From NCBI RefSeq assembly GCF_009935865.1, contig NZ_QWEL01000006.1:1-64000 (forward strand): a stretch of DNA of 64,000 nt, in the 5' to 3' direction. Positions 53,324-62,167 of this stretch are shown here, in pieces. The notes beneath the pieces are model-generated. The model saw only the letters and a list, made by a program, of their open reading frames with translations. It made no database searches and had not been told where the DNA came from. Positions within the stretch are counted from its first letter, which is position 1. Each line of letters starts with the position of its first letter. The stretch comes from Odoribacter sp. Z80. Lineage in GTDB: Bacteria; Bacteroidota; Bacteroidia; Bacteroidales; Marinifilaceae. The position numbers were made by a program, and so were the translations under genes.

Positions 53324-53331
53324 TAACTTTG
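53324..53331 (+). promoter_or_regulatory. possible internal -7 element before pstB
   Basis: TAACTTTG matches TAnnTTTG. If used, transcription would start about 6 nt before the ATG at 53344, making the longer PstB form nearly leaderless. Alternatively pstB is read through from pstA. Confidence 0.35.
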
Positions 53332-53343
53332 TAACTGAAAGAT

Positions 53344-54213
53344 ATGAATATTCCTTTTTTGGGTAAGAAGATTAAATGGTATATGCAGGATTTGAACGAA
53401 ACTGAGTTGAAGAAAGGTTTCTTTCGTCCTTATCAGAAATTTTGTACTAATGAATCGAGGCGTTCGAATATGATTGTGGAAAATCTGAATGTGACTATCC
53501 AGCATAATCATATTTTGAAAGATGTTTCGACTGAGATTCCTGACCGAAAGATTACTTGTATTATCGGGCCTTCCGGTTGTGGTAAGTCTACTTTATTGAA
53601 AAGCCTGAATCGTTTATTGGACAATAATGAGGATGTGAAAATTAGCGGGAAAGTATTGGTTGACGGAGAGGAATTGTATGCTCCGGGGGTGGAGATTACT
53701 CATATCCGGCGTAAAATGGGGTTACTGTCCCAGCGTCCTTGTCCGCTGCCTATGTCTATTTATGACAATATTGCGTATGGGTGCCGCATTCATGGTTTAC
53801 GGAACCGGAAGAAGCTGAATATGGTGGTCCGGCATTATTTACAGGCTGTCGGGTTGTGGGAGGAGGTGAAAGACCGTTTGCATTCTCCGGCAGGACGGAT
53901 GTCTATCGGGCAACAACAACGTTTGTGCCTGGCCCGGGGATTAGCGGTTGAACCTCAATTTATTCTGGCTGATGAGGCGACTTCTGCATTAGACCCTATT
54001 TCCAGCAAGACCATTGAAGATCTCTTTTTGAAGCTGAAGGAAGAGTATGCGATTGTTTTGGTAACGCATACTTTACGGCAGGCTCTGAGAATTGCTGATT
54101 ATGTGATTTTCATGTATATGGGAGAGATTGTGGAGGCCGGTCCTGCGGAGCAGATATTTAAGAATCCCCAGAAGGAACTCACCCAAAAATATCTGTCCGG
54201 CGTTTTTAGTTAA
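53344..54213 (+). CDS. pstB: phosphate ABC transporter ATP-binding protein
   Basis: 289 aa: Walker A GPSGCGKST (near 77), Q-loop LSQRPCPLPMSIYDNIAYG, Walker B ILADEATSALD and the H-loop in VTHTLRQ. The ABC signature reads MSIGQQQR instead of the usual LSGGQQQR. The first 42 residues are extra compared with most PstB; a second Met (53470) would give the usual 247-aa form. No phoU follows. Confidence 0.9.
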   Translation: MNIPFLGKKIKWYMQDLNETELKKGFFRPYQKFCTNESRRSNMIVENLNVTIQHNHILKDVSTEIPDRKITCIIGPSGCGKSTLLKSLNRLLDNNEDVKISGKVLVDGEELYAPGVEITHIRRKMGLLSQRPCPLPMSIYDNIAYGCRIHGLRNRKKLNMVVRHYLQAVGLWEEVKDRLHSPAGRMSIGQQQRLCLARGLAVEPQFILADEATSALDPISSKTIEDLFLKLKEEYAIVLVTHTLRQALRIADYVIFMYMGEIVEAGPAEQIFKNPQKELTQKYLSGVFS

Positions 54214-54249
54214 ACAAGGGTTGTGAACCCGGTAATCTAATCTTTTAAG

Positions 54250-54948
54250 ATGCAAAAAATAGCCGATTATTTGAATGAGCGCTTTGCCGGACGGGAGCCA
54301 CAGGAGGTGCTGGCTTATTGTCTGAATGAGTATAAAGGAGATATTGCTTTGGCTTCCAGCCTGGGGGTAGAGGATCAGGTGTTGACGGATATGATTTGCC
54401 GGATTGACAAGGGAACCCGTATCTTTACCTTAGATACAGGCCGTTTGTTTCCGGAGACTTATAGTTTGATTGAGCGTACAAACCTGACTTATGGAATCAA
54501 GATACAGTTGTTTTTTCCGGATTATCATGATTTGGAGCAGATGGTAAATGCGAATGGGGTGAATTTGTTTTATGAAAGTATAGAGAAAAGGAGGCTGTGT
54601 TGCCATGTGAGGAAGCTTGAGCCGTTGAAGCGGGCATTTTGTGGGTTAAAGGTGTGGATATGCGGTTTGCGTCATGCTCAGTCCGTTACCCGTACGGATA
54701 ATCATTTGGTGGAGTGGGATGCCGGAAACGGTTTGTTGAAACTGAATCCTTTGATTACCTGGAGTGAAGAGCAGGTTTGGGAATATATCCGGACCCACGG
54801 AGTTCCTTATAATAAATTGCATGACCAAGGATTTCCCAGTATTGGGTGCCAACCTTGTACCCGGGCTATAAAATCCGGTGAAGATATTCGTGCCGGGCGT
54901 TGGTGGTGGGAAGATGCGGACCACAAGGAGTGCGGACTGCATAAGTAG
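54250..54948 (+). CDS. cysH: assimilatory APS/PAPS reductase
   Basis: 232 aa. Reduces adenylylsulfate or phospho-adenylylsulfate to sulfite. The four iron-sulfur cysteines C117-C118 (RLCCHV) and C200/C203 (GCQPC) mark the [4Fe-4S] type that favours APS, and the catalytic Cys228 lies in ECGLH. No sulfate-activation genes (cysD, cysN) are nearby. It follows pstB by 36 nt and may share its transcript. Confidence 0.9.
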   Translation: MQKIADYLNERFAGREPQEVLAYCLNEYKGDIALASSLGVEDQVLTDMICRIDKGTRIFTLDTGRLFPETYSLIERTNLTYGIKIQLFFPDYHDLEQMVNANGVNLFYESIEKRRLCCHVRKLEPLKRAFCGLKVWICGLRHAQSVTRTDNHLVEWDAGNGLLKLNPLITWSEEQVWEYIRTHGVPYNKLHDQGFPSIGCQPCTRAIKSGEDIRAGRWWWEDADHKECGLHK

Positions 54949-54981
54949 GGATGTATTTTGCAGGAACTGGACGAAGGACCG

Positions 54982-55467
54982 ATGGCATTAAAAATCAATA
55001 AAACGAATGCAGTGCGTTTGCTGGATAAGGCGAAAATCAGCTATGAACTGGTGCCTTATCAAGTGGACGAAGAGAATCTGGCGGCAACCCATGTGGCGGA
55101 ACAATTGGGGGAGGATATTGCACAGGTATTTAAGACCTTGGTACTGCGGGGAGACAGGAGCGGGTTATTCGTATGTGTTGTTCCGGGAGACGCAGAGGTT
55201 GATTTAAAAAAGGCTGCCAGGGCTTCCGGTAATAAAAGTGCGGAATTGCTCCACATGAAGGAATTGCTGCCGGCAACAGGATATATCCGAGGTGGGTGTT
55301 CGCCCATCGGAATGAAAAAAACTTTACCTACTTTTATCCATACTTCTTGTATGGATTTCGATTATATATATATCAGTGCAGGAGTGCGGGGATTACAGGT
55401 GCGGATGGCTCCGGGAGATTTGGTGGATTTTGTGGGAGCAGTGGTGACGGTACTCATTCAGGAGTAG
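54982..55467 (+). CDS. ybaK: Cys-tRNA(Pro) deacylase, YbaK/EbsC family
   Basis: 161 aa. YbaK-fold protein that removes cysteine from mischarged tRNA(Pro). Conserved residues include the strand around AQVFKTLVL and GGCSPIGMKK. The frame opens with a TTG at 54958, but ATG at 54982 is the usual start. A partner of ProRS in trans editing, fitting the editing-less ProRS upstream in this window. Confidence 0.9.
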   Translation: MALKINKTNAVRLLDKAKISYELVPYQVDEENLAATHVAEQLGEDIAQVFKTLVLRGDRSGLFVCVVPGDAEVDLKKAARASGNKSAELLHMKELLPATGYIRGGCSPIGMKKTLPTFIHTSCMDFDYIYISAGVRGLQVRMAPGDLVDFVGAVVTVLIQE

Positions 55468-55520
55468 TTATAAGCTGGTTGTCAAGCCGTGTTTTTACGG
55501 TCTAAAATTGTGGTTTAGCG

Positions 55521-56567
55521 ATGGATATCGGAAAGGTTTTGATTCGTTGGTATACGGAGAATAAGCGGCAGTTGCCTTGGCGGGAGACGACAGATCCGTA
55601 CCGGATTTGGATTTCAGAGATTATTTTACAGCAGACACGGGTAGTCCAGGGACTGCAATATTTCAATCGTTTCATGGAGCGTTTTCCGGATGTGCGGGCA
55701 TTGGCAGAGGCGGAAGAGGATGAGGTCATGAAATATTGGCAGGGGTTGGGCTATTACAGCCGTGCCCGTAATTTGCATGCTGCTGCAAAAGCTATTATGT
55801 CCCGCTTTGGCGGAGAATTTCCCCGGAAGTATGAAGACGTACTTTCTTTGAAGGGTATCGGAGAGTATACGGCTGCTGCCATTTGTTCATTTGCCTGGAA
55901 ACAGCCTTATGCCGTGGTGGATGGGAATGTGTACCGGGTATTGGGACGGGTGTTTGGCATAGATACTCCCATAGATAGTTGTGAAGGAAAGAAAGAGTTC
56001 GCGGAATTGGCGCAGGTGTTACTGGATAAGGTTTGTCCGGAACTTTATAATCAGGCTATTATGGATTTTGGCGCAGTACAGTGTACGCCGAAAGCACCTC
56101 AATGTCTGTATTGTCCTTTGCGGGAGCGTTGTGCGGCGTTTTCTTCCGGCAGGATAAATGAATTGCCTGTGAAAGCCGGGAAAACTGCTGTGAAAGTCCG
56201 TTATTTCAATTATCTTCATATTCATTGCCAGGGAGTGACTTTACTGGCTCGTCGGAATGAGAAAGATATCTGGCAGAATCTTTATGAATATCCTTTGATA
56301 GAAACGGTAGAAGCTATGGATTTTGCTGATTTACAAAGAACGGCGGCGTATACCACTTTAATGGAGGGGGTGGAGGAAATCCAGGTGTTGCGTATGGTTG
56401 AAATGCCGAAGCATGTACTTTCCCATCGCATTATCTATGCGCGTTTTTATGAATTGGAAGTCAGTTGTTTTTCAGTAGGGATGCAGGATTATTTACAAGT
56501 GGGTCATCAGGAAGTGGAGAAATATGCCGTATCCCGTCTGATTGAATTATACAGAGAGAGGTTATGA
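55521..56567 (+). CDS. mutY: A/G-specific adenine glycosylase
   Basis: 348-aa base-excision enzyme removing adenine opposite 8-oxoguanine. The helix-hairpin-helix LKGIGEYTAAAICSF (near 112), the catalytic Asp in VVDGNVYRVL, the four cluster cysteines (C-x6-C-x2-C-x5-C in VQCTPKAPQCLYCPLRERC) and a Nudix-like C-terminal domain are visible. Confidence 0.94.
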   Translation: MDIGKVLIRWYTENKRQLPWRETTDPYRIWISEIILQQTRVVQGLQYFNRFMERFPDVRALAEAEEDEVMKYWQGLGYYSRARNLHAAAKAIMSRFGGEFPRKYEDVLSLKGIGEYTAAAICSFAWKQPYAVVDGNVYRVLGRVFGIDTPIDSCEGKKEFAELAQVLLDKVCPELYNQAIMDFGAVQCTPKAPQCLYCPLRERCAAFSSGRINELPVKAGKTAVKVRYFNYLHIHCQGVTLLARRNEKDIWQNLYEYPLIETVEAMDFADLQRTAAYTTLMEGVEEIQVLRMVEMPKHVLSHRIIYARFYELEVSCFSVGMQDYLQVGHQEVEKYAVSRLIELYRERL

Positions 56568-56590
56568 CGTATAAGTAACGGGAAATTTTG

Positions 56591-56598
56591 TAACTTTG
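56591..56598 (+). promoter_or_regulatory. -7 element of purF
   Basis: TAACTTTG matches TAnnTTTG, 19 nt before the purF ATG. The surrounding TTGTAACTTTG is the same as that before pstB. Confidence 0.5.
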
Positions 56599-56617
56599 AT
56601 TCCAAGTAATTTTTAAT

Positions 56618-58495
56618 ATGAGTGATGCAATAAAACATGAATGTGGTATAGCCATGGTGCGGTTGTTGAAGCCTTTGGAGTACTACCACCAGAAATACGG
56701 AGATGCTTTGTGGGGATTGAATAAGCTTTATCTTTTGATGGAGAAACAGCACAACCGGGGACAGGAAGGGGCCGGTATGGCAACAGTCAAGTTGAATGCC
56801 TGTCCGGGTGAAGAGTATATTTTCCGGGAAAGAGCTGAAGGAACGGGTGCTATCCAGGAAATATTTTCTACTATCGGCCGGGCTATAACAGACTACCGTA
56901 AGGTTGAGCCGGAAGCGGTGCCGGAAAGTTTGCCTTTTGCGGGGGAGATGTATATGGGGCATTTGCGTTACAGTACTACGGGACGTTCCGGAATTTCTTA
57001 TTTACATCCTTTTTTGCGCCGGAATAACTGGAGAAGCCGGAATTTATCTTTGGCGGGAAATTTTAACCTGACCAATGTGGATGAGATTATGTCTTATATT
57101 GTGGAGCGCGGTCAGCATCCGAGGCATAATGCGGATACATTTATCATATTGGAGCAATTGGGCTATCTGTTGGATGATGAGGTGGAACGGTTGTATCGCC
57201 GATTCAAGGAAGAAGGGCTTAATGGGCAGGACATCAATGAGGCTATAGAAAATAATATTGATATAGAACATATTCTTCGGGAGGCCTCGGCTTTATGGGA
57301 TGGCGGATATGTGATTACGGGTCTGACGGGAAGCGGTGATATGTTTGCTTTTCGTGATCCGCAGGGAATTCGGCCTGCTTTTTATTATGTCAGTGAAGAA
57401 GTTATTGTAGTTGCTTCTGAACGTCCTGTGATTCAGACTGTTTTTGATTTGAAAGTGGAGGATGTGTGTGAACTTTTGCCGGGGCAGAGCATTGTTGTAA
57501 AAAGAAACGGAAGCTGGAAACTCAGTCAGATTCATCCGGCTTTAAACGTGATGCCTTGTTCTTTTGAGCGGATTTACTTTTCCAGGGGAAGTGATTGTGA
57601 TATTTATAAAGAACGGAAAGAGTTGGGGCGTTTGCTGACAGAGGATATTTTAAAACAGGTAGGCTACGATTTGGACCATACTGTTTTTTCTTTTATTCCC
57701 AATACGGCGGAGATTGCTTATTATGGGATGATGCAGGGGTTGGAAGCATGGCTGGACCGGCAGAAGTGTGAAATGATTTGTGAACAGAAAGATTTGCTCA
57801 CTTGCGGACAGATTCGTGAAATATTGGCCAAGCAGGTGCGGACAGAAAAATTAGCTATAAAAGATATTAAGCTGCGTACGTTTATTGCTGAAGGAAACAG
57901 CCGGAATGATTTGGCTGCGCATGTGTATGATACAACGTACGGTACAGTGCGGGAAGGTCAGGATTCTATTGTGGTTATTGACGATAGTATTGTGCGGGGG
58001 ACGACTTTACGTCAGAGCATTATCAAGATTCTTTGTCGTCACCGTCCCAGGCGTATTGTGATTGTTTCCTCTTCTCCTCAGATACGTTATCCGGATTGTT
58101 ATGGGATTGATATGTCGAGAATGGGAGAATTTATTGCTTTCCATGCTGCGGTGGCTTTGCTGAAAGAGAGGGGAATGGAGAAAATGATCAAGGAGGTGTA
58201 CGATAAGAGCAAAGCACAGGTGGGCATGCCGAAAGAAAAGGTGGTGAATTATGTGAAAGAGATTTATGCTCCTTTTACCGATGAGGAGATCTCCCTCAAA
58301 ATTGCGCAAATGATTACTCCGGAAGATTGTCCTTCGGAGATTCGGGTCATCTATCAATCCATAGAAAATTTGCACAAAGCATGTCCGAAGCATCGGGGTG
58401 ACTGGTATTTCTCAGGTAATTATCCGACTCCCGGAGGAAACCGGTTGGTGAACAAAGCTTATGTGGATTGGTATGAGTTGACAGGAAGTCATTAA
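56618..58495 (+). CDS. purF: amidophosphoribosyltransferase, Bacteroidota long type
   Basis: 625 aa, first step of purine synthesis. The N-terminal glutamine amidotransferase has its nucleophile at Cys9 (HECGIAM), so eight residues would have to be removed, and the PRPP site reads VVIDDSIVRGTTL. It is longer than the classical 480-500 aa enzyme, as is usual in Bacteroidota PurF-like proteins. Substrate specificity by homology only. Confidence 0.88.
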   Translation: MSDAIKHECGIAMVRLLKPLEYYHQKYGDALWGLNKLYLLMEKQHNRGQEGAGMATVKLNACPGEEYIFRERAEGTGAIQEIFSTIGRAITDYRKVEPEAVPESLPFAGEMYMGHLRYSTTGRSGISYLHPFLRRNNWRSRNLSLAGNFNLTNVDEIMSYIVERGQHPRHNADTFIILEQLGYLLDDEVERLYRRFKEEGLNGQDINEAIENNIDIEHILREASALWDGGYVITGLTGSGDMFAFRDPQGIRPAFYYVSEEVIVVASERPVIQTVFDLKVEDVCELLPGQSIVVKRNGSWKLSQIHPALNVMPCSFERIYFSRGSDCDIYKERKELGRLLTEDILKQVGYDLDHTVFSFIPNTAEIAYYGMMQGLEAWLDRQKCEMICEQKDLLTCGQIREILAKQVRTEKLAIKDIKLRTFIAEGNSRNDLAAHVYDTTYGTVREGQDSIVVIDDSIVRGTTLRQSIIKILCRHRPRRIVIVSSSPQIRYPDCYGIDMSRMGEFIAFHAAVALLKERGMEKMIKEVYDKSKAQVGMPKEKVVNYVKEIYAPFTDEEISLKIAQMITPEDCPSEIRVIYQSIENLHKACPKHRGDWYFSGNYPTPGGNRLVNKAYVDWYELTGSH

Positions 58496-58507
58496 AATGA
58501 AGTAGTC

Positions 58508-59392
58508 GTGTTACAAACAATAAAGACGTGGATGCTTCCGCTGGCTATGTTGTCGGGGGCATTTTTCTATGAGTTTTTTCAGCAGTTATCTTTTCTGACG
58601 CCGGGATTGATATTCAGCATGCTGTTCATCACCTATTGTAAATTGTCTTTTCGGGACTTGAAGTTCAGCGGATTGCATATATGGTTGCTGATGGTTCAGC
58701 TTATAGGGTGTCTGGTTGTATATGGCGGATTGGTATGGTTTGACCCGGTGGTGGCCGAGGGAGGTCTGATTTGTGTTTTAGCGCCTACGGCAACGGCTGC
58801 TGCTGTGGTTACGGGAATGCTAGGGGGTAGTGTTGCTTGTCTGGCTGCTTATACATTGATGAGCAGTTTGGTGGTAGCGGTTGTGTCTCCTTTGATTTTT
58901 ACTTTATTGGGAGAACATCCCGATATGTCTTTCTGGACTTCAATACTTTATATTTGCCGTCAGGTTATGCCTGTTTTGGTATTGCCTTTTGCTTTGGCCT
59001 TATTGTTGGAGAGAGTTTTTCCGGCGGTCCATCGTCGGCTGAAGAAATTACAGATACTTTCTTTTTACCTTTGGGCATTGGGGTTGACTATTGTCACCGG
59101 TAAAACGGTATATTTTATTGTACATCAAGAGAATGCCAATGTTGTTGAAGAGTGGTGGATGGCTGCTTTGGCTTTGGTCATTTGTATATTCCAGTTTGGA
59201 TTGGGCCGTCGTATCGGTCGCCGTTATGGCGATGCGGTGTCGGGAGGTCAGGGATTGGGTCAGAAAAATACGATTCTGGCAATCTGGATGGCTCAGGTTT
59301 ACCTTAATCCTCTCTCTTCCATAGCTCCTGCTTCTTATGTTTTGTGGCAGAACATCATTAACAGTTATCAGCTCTGGAAGACCAGGAATTGA
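58508..59392 (+). CDS. bile acid:sodium symporter-family (SBF-like) transporter
   Basis: 294 aa with about nine membrane segments and the BASS-type segment LAPTATAAAVVTGMLGGSVACLAAY (near 95-120). Starts at GTG 58508; I see no better ATG. Family members move bile acids or organic anions with Na+; the substrate here is unknown. Follows purF after 12 nt. Confidence 0.78.
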   Translation: MLQTIKTWMLPLAMLSGAFFYEFFQQLSFLTPGLIFSMLFITYCKLSFRDLKFSGLHIWLLMVQLIGCLVVYGGLVWFDPVVAEGGLICVLAPTATAAAVVTGMLGGSVACLAAYTLMSSLVVAVVSPLIFTLLGEHPDMSFWTSILYICRQVMPVLVLPFALALLLERVFPAVHRRLKKLQILSFYLWALGLTIVTGKTVYFIVHQENANVVEEWWMAALALVICIFQFGLGRRIGRRYGDAVSGGQGLGQKNTILAIWMAQVYLNPLSSIAPASYVLWQNIINSYQLWKTRN

Positions 59393-59445
59393 CCGGAAAG
59401 TATGGTTCGGTTGTTGCGCAGAAGCGATCCGAACTGATGCCGGAG

Positions 59446-60648
59446 TTATTCCATTGTCCGGATGGGAGGTACGGTTTCTTCACAGGCCACTTTTGTTACG
59501 AGAATGTTTTTAGGTCCGGGCAGAAGGGGACTGTTTTCCAGTACATGTCTTACCCTGAGGAATTGGTCCGGAGTGAAAAGTTCCAGGTAGGAATAGTCGT
59601 AGTCCATGTAATTCCGCGAGATAAAGGTGCCTGATTCGCAACTGTTTCTTTGGCATTTTTGAAGAAAACTGATTTCCTGATTTTCTTGCAGCCAGGAGAG
59701 GTATTCTTCCCGGTTGTAACTGGGGGTGTCGTCGCAATAATCCGTTTCTTCACAGTCTTTTTCGGAAAATACGTGGTGTAGTCCGAGGTAGTGGCCCAAT
59801 TCGTGGACTAAAGTTTTATAGGCCGTTTCTTCGTATAGGTAGGTGCTGTTCAAAGAGATTGAGTGTGGATAAGCAGGGAGACGAGTGTAATATATGTTGC
59901 TGGCTTGCAGCCCAGCCAGGCTATTTTCGCGGGGGGTATAAGGCAGGTGTGAAATTCCCAGCGTATTGTTTTCGGTAAACTGGTAGATGAAAACGTTGAT
60001 GTATTGGTTGGGGTTCCAGATTAAAGCTGCATTTGTTTTGTTTTCATTTTGCATGAAAGTTTGGCAACTTTGATAGGCTGCAGTGCTTTTGAGAATACGG
60101 TTGATTCCCGGAACGTCTAAAGGATTTCCGTCGGGATCTTCTGTTGCGGCAACGAGTTCCAGATTCATGCCTACACTGCCGGGATGTTCCCGGTAGGCTT
60201 CATTACATTCGGTGATGAGTTTTTCAATCACGTTTGTTTTGATGTTCTGGAGGGTGTCGGTTGCTTCTGTATAGAAAATATGAAAAATGACGGGCAACCG
60301 GTAGTGGTATTCACCGGACAGGGTATCCTGTTCTATCAGTACTTGTGTTTGAACCCGCTCGCTTTGGAGGGTCAGAGTGGTGGAACGTTTTTCTTGCGTA
60401 TCGTTTGGCGTTACGGTTACTGCAATGTAGTCTGTATTATAACCATCGGTCTTGCTGGTTTGGCACCAGTCTGTTGTGCCGGAGACCTGCCATCCGGCGT
60501 TGCTGTTAACGGTTAACTGCCATACTCCTCCGTTTCCGGAAAAATGCAATTTTTTTTCCGAAGTTTTCAATACCTGAGGACTGGGATGGTCTTTTATACA
60601 GGAGAGAAGAAGAAGTCCGACGGATAACAGGAAGAGAATCTTTTTCAT
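59446..60648 (-). CDS. metzincin-type zinc metalloprotease lipoprotein
   Basis: 400 aa. Lipobox LLSC (Cys 17), then a BACON-like domain (about 35-115) and a protease domain with HELGHYLGLHH and the Met-turn RNYMDYDY. This matches the zinc metallopeptidase lipoprotein family of Bacteroides (BF0631-like), related to M43 pappalysins. It would act at the surface. It converges on the transporter gene. Confidence 0.84.
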   Translation of the reverse strand: MKKILFLLSVGLLLLSCIKDHPSPQVLKTSEKKLHFSGNGGVWQLTVNSNAGWQVSGTTDWCQTSKTDGYNTDYIAVTVTPNDTQEKRSTTLTLQSERVQTQVLIEQDTLSGEYHYRLPVIFHIFYTEATDTLQNIKTNVIEKLITECNEAYREHPGSVGMNLELVAATEDPDGNPLDVPGINRILKSTAAYQSCQTFMQNENKTNAALIWNPNQYINVFIYQFTENNTLGISHLPYTPRENSLAGLQASNIYYTRLPAYPHSISLNSTYLYEETAYKTLVHELGHYLGLHHVFSEKDCEETDYCDDTPSYNREEYLSWLQENQEISFLQKCQRNSCESGTFISRNYMDYDYSYLELFTPDQFLRVRHVLENSPLLPGPKNILVTKVACEETVPPIRTME

Positions 60649-60678
60649 GTAAATTCAAGTGCATGTTGATAAAGATTA

Positions 60679-60686
60679 CAAATGTA
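60679..60686 (-). promoter_or_regulatory. -7 element of the metalloprotease gene
   Basis: TACATTTG on the minus strand, a perfect TAnnTTTG match, 30 nt before the start codon. No -33 box seen. Confidence 0.5.
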
Positions 60687-60778
60687 TAAAAACTCGGGAA
60701 TATAATTAAGCGCATTATAATTTATGAATTATGATTTATATTTTTTCACTTTTTCGGGGGATATACCTACATGTGGGG

Positions 60779-60810
60779 ATTGCGGGTGTCGGATTTTATT
60801 ATTTACTTCG
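60779..60810 (+). promoter_or_regulatory. possible promoter of the hemerythrin gene
   Basis: ATTG at 60779-60782, 21 nt, then TACTTCG (60804-60810), a degenerate -7 box. It would favour the ATG at 60831 over 60771. Confidence 0.35.
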
Positions 60811-60830
60811 TCACATTAAATTTATTTAGA

Positions 60831-61538
60831 ATGAATAAACATTTAAGATATGCTGAAACGGATAAGATGAGTGAGCTTATCTGTGAAAATTACAAACTTT
60901 TATTGGTGATGAGTCGTTTCGGACTTTCTTTGGGATTCGGCGACCAGACGGTAAAGCAGGTGTGTGAACAGCAGGGAGTGCATACGGGGACTTTTTTAGC
61001 GGTGGTAAATTTTATGGAGGATGAGTGTTGTGTTCCTGAGAGTTACCGGGAAGATATTTCGGTAGAGGCTTTTGTGGATTATTTGCGGCGGGGACATTCT
61101 TATTTTTTGGATTTTAATTTGCCTGTTATCCGGCGTAAATTGATAGATGCTATTGATTGTTCCCGGGATGATGTTGCTTTTTTGATTCTGAAGTTTTTTG
61201 ATGCTTATGTCAATGAGGTGCGGGCTCACATGGAATATGAGAATGAGGTGGTTTTTAAGTATGTGTATGCTTTATTGGAGGGACGCGAAGCCGGTGATTA
61301 TAGTATCGGGGTATTTGCAGCCCGTCATAATCAGATTGAAACCAAACTGACGGAATTAAAAAATATTATTGTGAAGTATTATCCGGCGAAGACCAATAAT
61401 AATCTATTGAACAGTGTTTTATTTGATATATATTCCTGTGAGAAGGATTTGTGTACACATTGCCGGGTGGAGGATTATATGTTTGTGCCTTTGATTACGG
61501 AATTGGAAAAGAAACTACAAAAGCATGCGGGAGAATGA
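60831..61538 (+). CDS. hemerythrin-domain protein with ScdA_N-like N-terminus
   Basis: 235 aa. The N-terminal segment (MSELICENYKLLLVMSRFGLSLGFGDQTVKQVCEQQGV) resembles ScdA/YtfE N-domains but lacks the CC pair. The rest is hemerythrin-like, with His and carboxylate ligands in HSYFLDFNLP, HMEYENEVVF, HNQIETKLTEL and CRVEDYMFVP. Di-iron hemerythrins bind O2, NO or peroxide. Overlaps the next gene by 14 nt. The frame opens at 60771, but 60831 is preferred. Confidence 0.82.
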   Translation: MNKHLRYAETDKMSELICENYKLLLVMSRFGLSLGFGDQTVKQVCEQQGVHTGTFLAVVNFMEDECCVPESYREDISVEAFVDYLRRGHSYFLDFNLPVIRRKLIDAIDCSRDDVAFLILKFFDAYVNEVRAHMEYENEVVFKYVYALLEGREAGDYSIGVFAARHNQIETKLTELKNIIVKYYPAKTNNNLLNSVLFDIYSCEKDLCTHCRVEDYMFVPLITELEKKLQKHAGE

Positions 61539-62142
61539 AATAATAAAGGTGGCGATAGCTGAGACTTCGGTTATTATCCGAACAGGAACAGCCTTGGTAC
61601 TGAAAAAGATTCAGGGTTTAAAATTGATGCCAATTGAAATTGTTTCTCCGGATAATCTGATAGAATGTCTGCGTTTTCATAAGCCGGATGTTTTGGTGAT
61701 GAATCCTGCTTTTCCTGGTCATTTTGATGTGCGTGGATTAAAGCGAGACATGCAGATTCCGGACATGAAATGTGTCGCTTTGGTTTGTTCGGTGACGGAC
61801 CAGAATATTTTGCAGGATTACGATGAGTCGGTTTCCCTTTATGATGCTCCTGACGTTTTGTCGGATAAACTAAATCGTTTGCTGAATACCGAAGAGGATA
61901 CGGGAGGGGAATCGGTTGGTCTGGAAATACTTAGCGGGAGGGAAAAAGAGATTGTCGCTTGTGTGGCGAGAGGGATGACCAATAAGGAGATTGCTGAAGC
62001 TTTGTTTTTGTCCGCCCATACGGTAATAACGCACCGCCGGAATATTGCCCGTAAATTGCAAATTCATAGCCCGGCGGGTTTGACTATCTATGCTATTGTC
62101 AATAAATTGGTTGAGTTGCAAGATATAAAAGGATATCTGTGA
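61525..62142 (+). CDS. LuxR/NarL-type regulator with a degenerate receiver
   Basis: 205 aa. C-terminal HTH: LSGREKEIVACVARGMTNKEIAEALFLSAHTVITHRRNI (near 134-172). The N-terminal receiver-like domain has Asn in place of the phospho-Asp (VLVMNPAFPG), lacks the DD pair and the Lys of the last strand, so it is a pseudo-receiver. It overlaps the hemerythrin gene by 14 nt and is probably translated with it. Confidence 0.84.
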   Translation: MRENEIIKVAIAETSVIIRTGTALVLKKIQGLKLMPIEIVSPDNLIECLRFHKPDVLVMNPAFPGHFDVRGLKRDMQIPDMKCVALVCSVTDQNILQDYDESVSLYDAPDVLSDKLNRLLNTEEDTGGESVGLEILSGREKEIVACVARGMTNKEIAEALFLSAHTVITHRRNIARKLQIHSPAGLTIYAIVNKLVELQDIKGYL

Positions 62143-62167
62143 CGGAAGTGACAGAGGAATCTAAGGA

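Noticed and set aside
59406-59443. GTTCGG / CCGAAC inverted repeat between converging genes
   Set aside because: Six-pair stem with a long loop and no T-tract.
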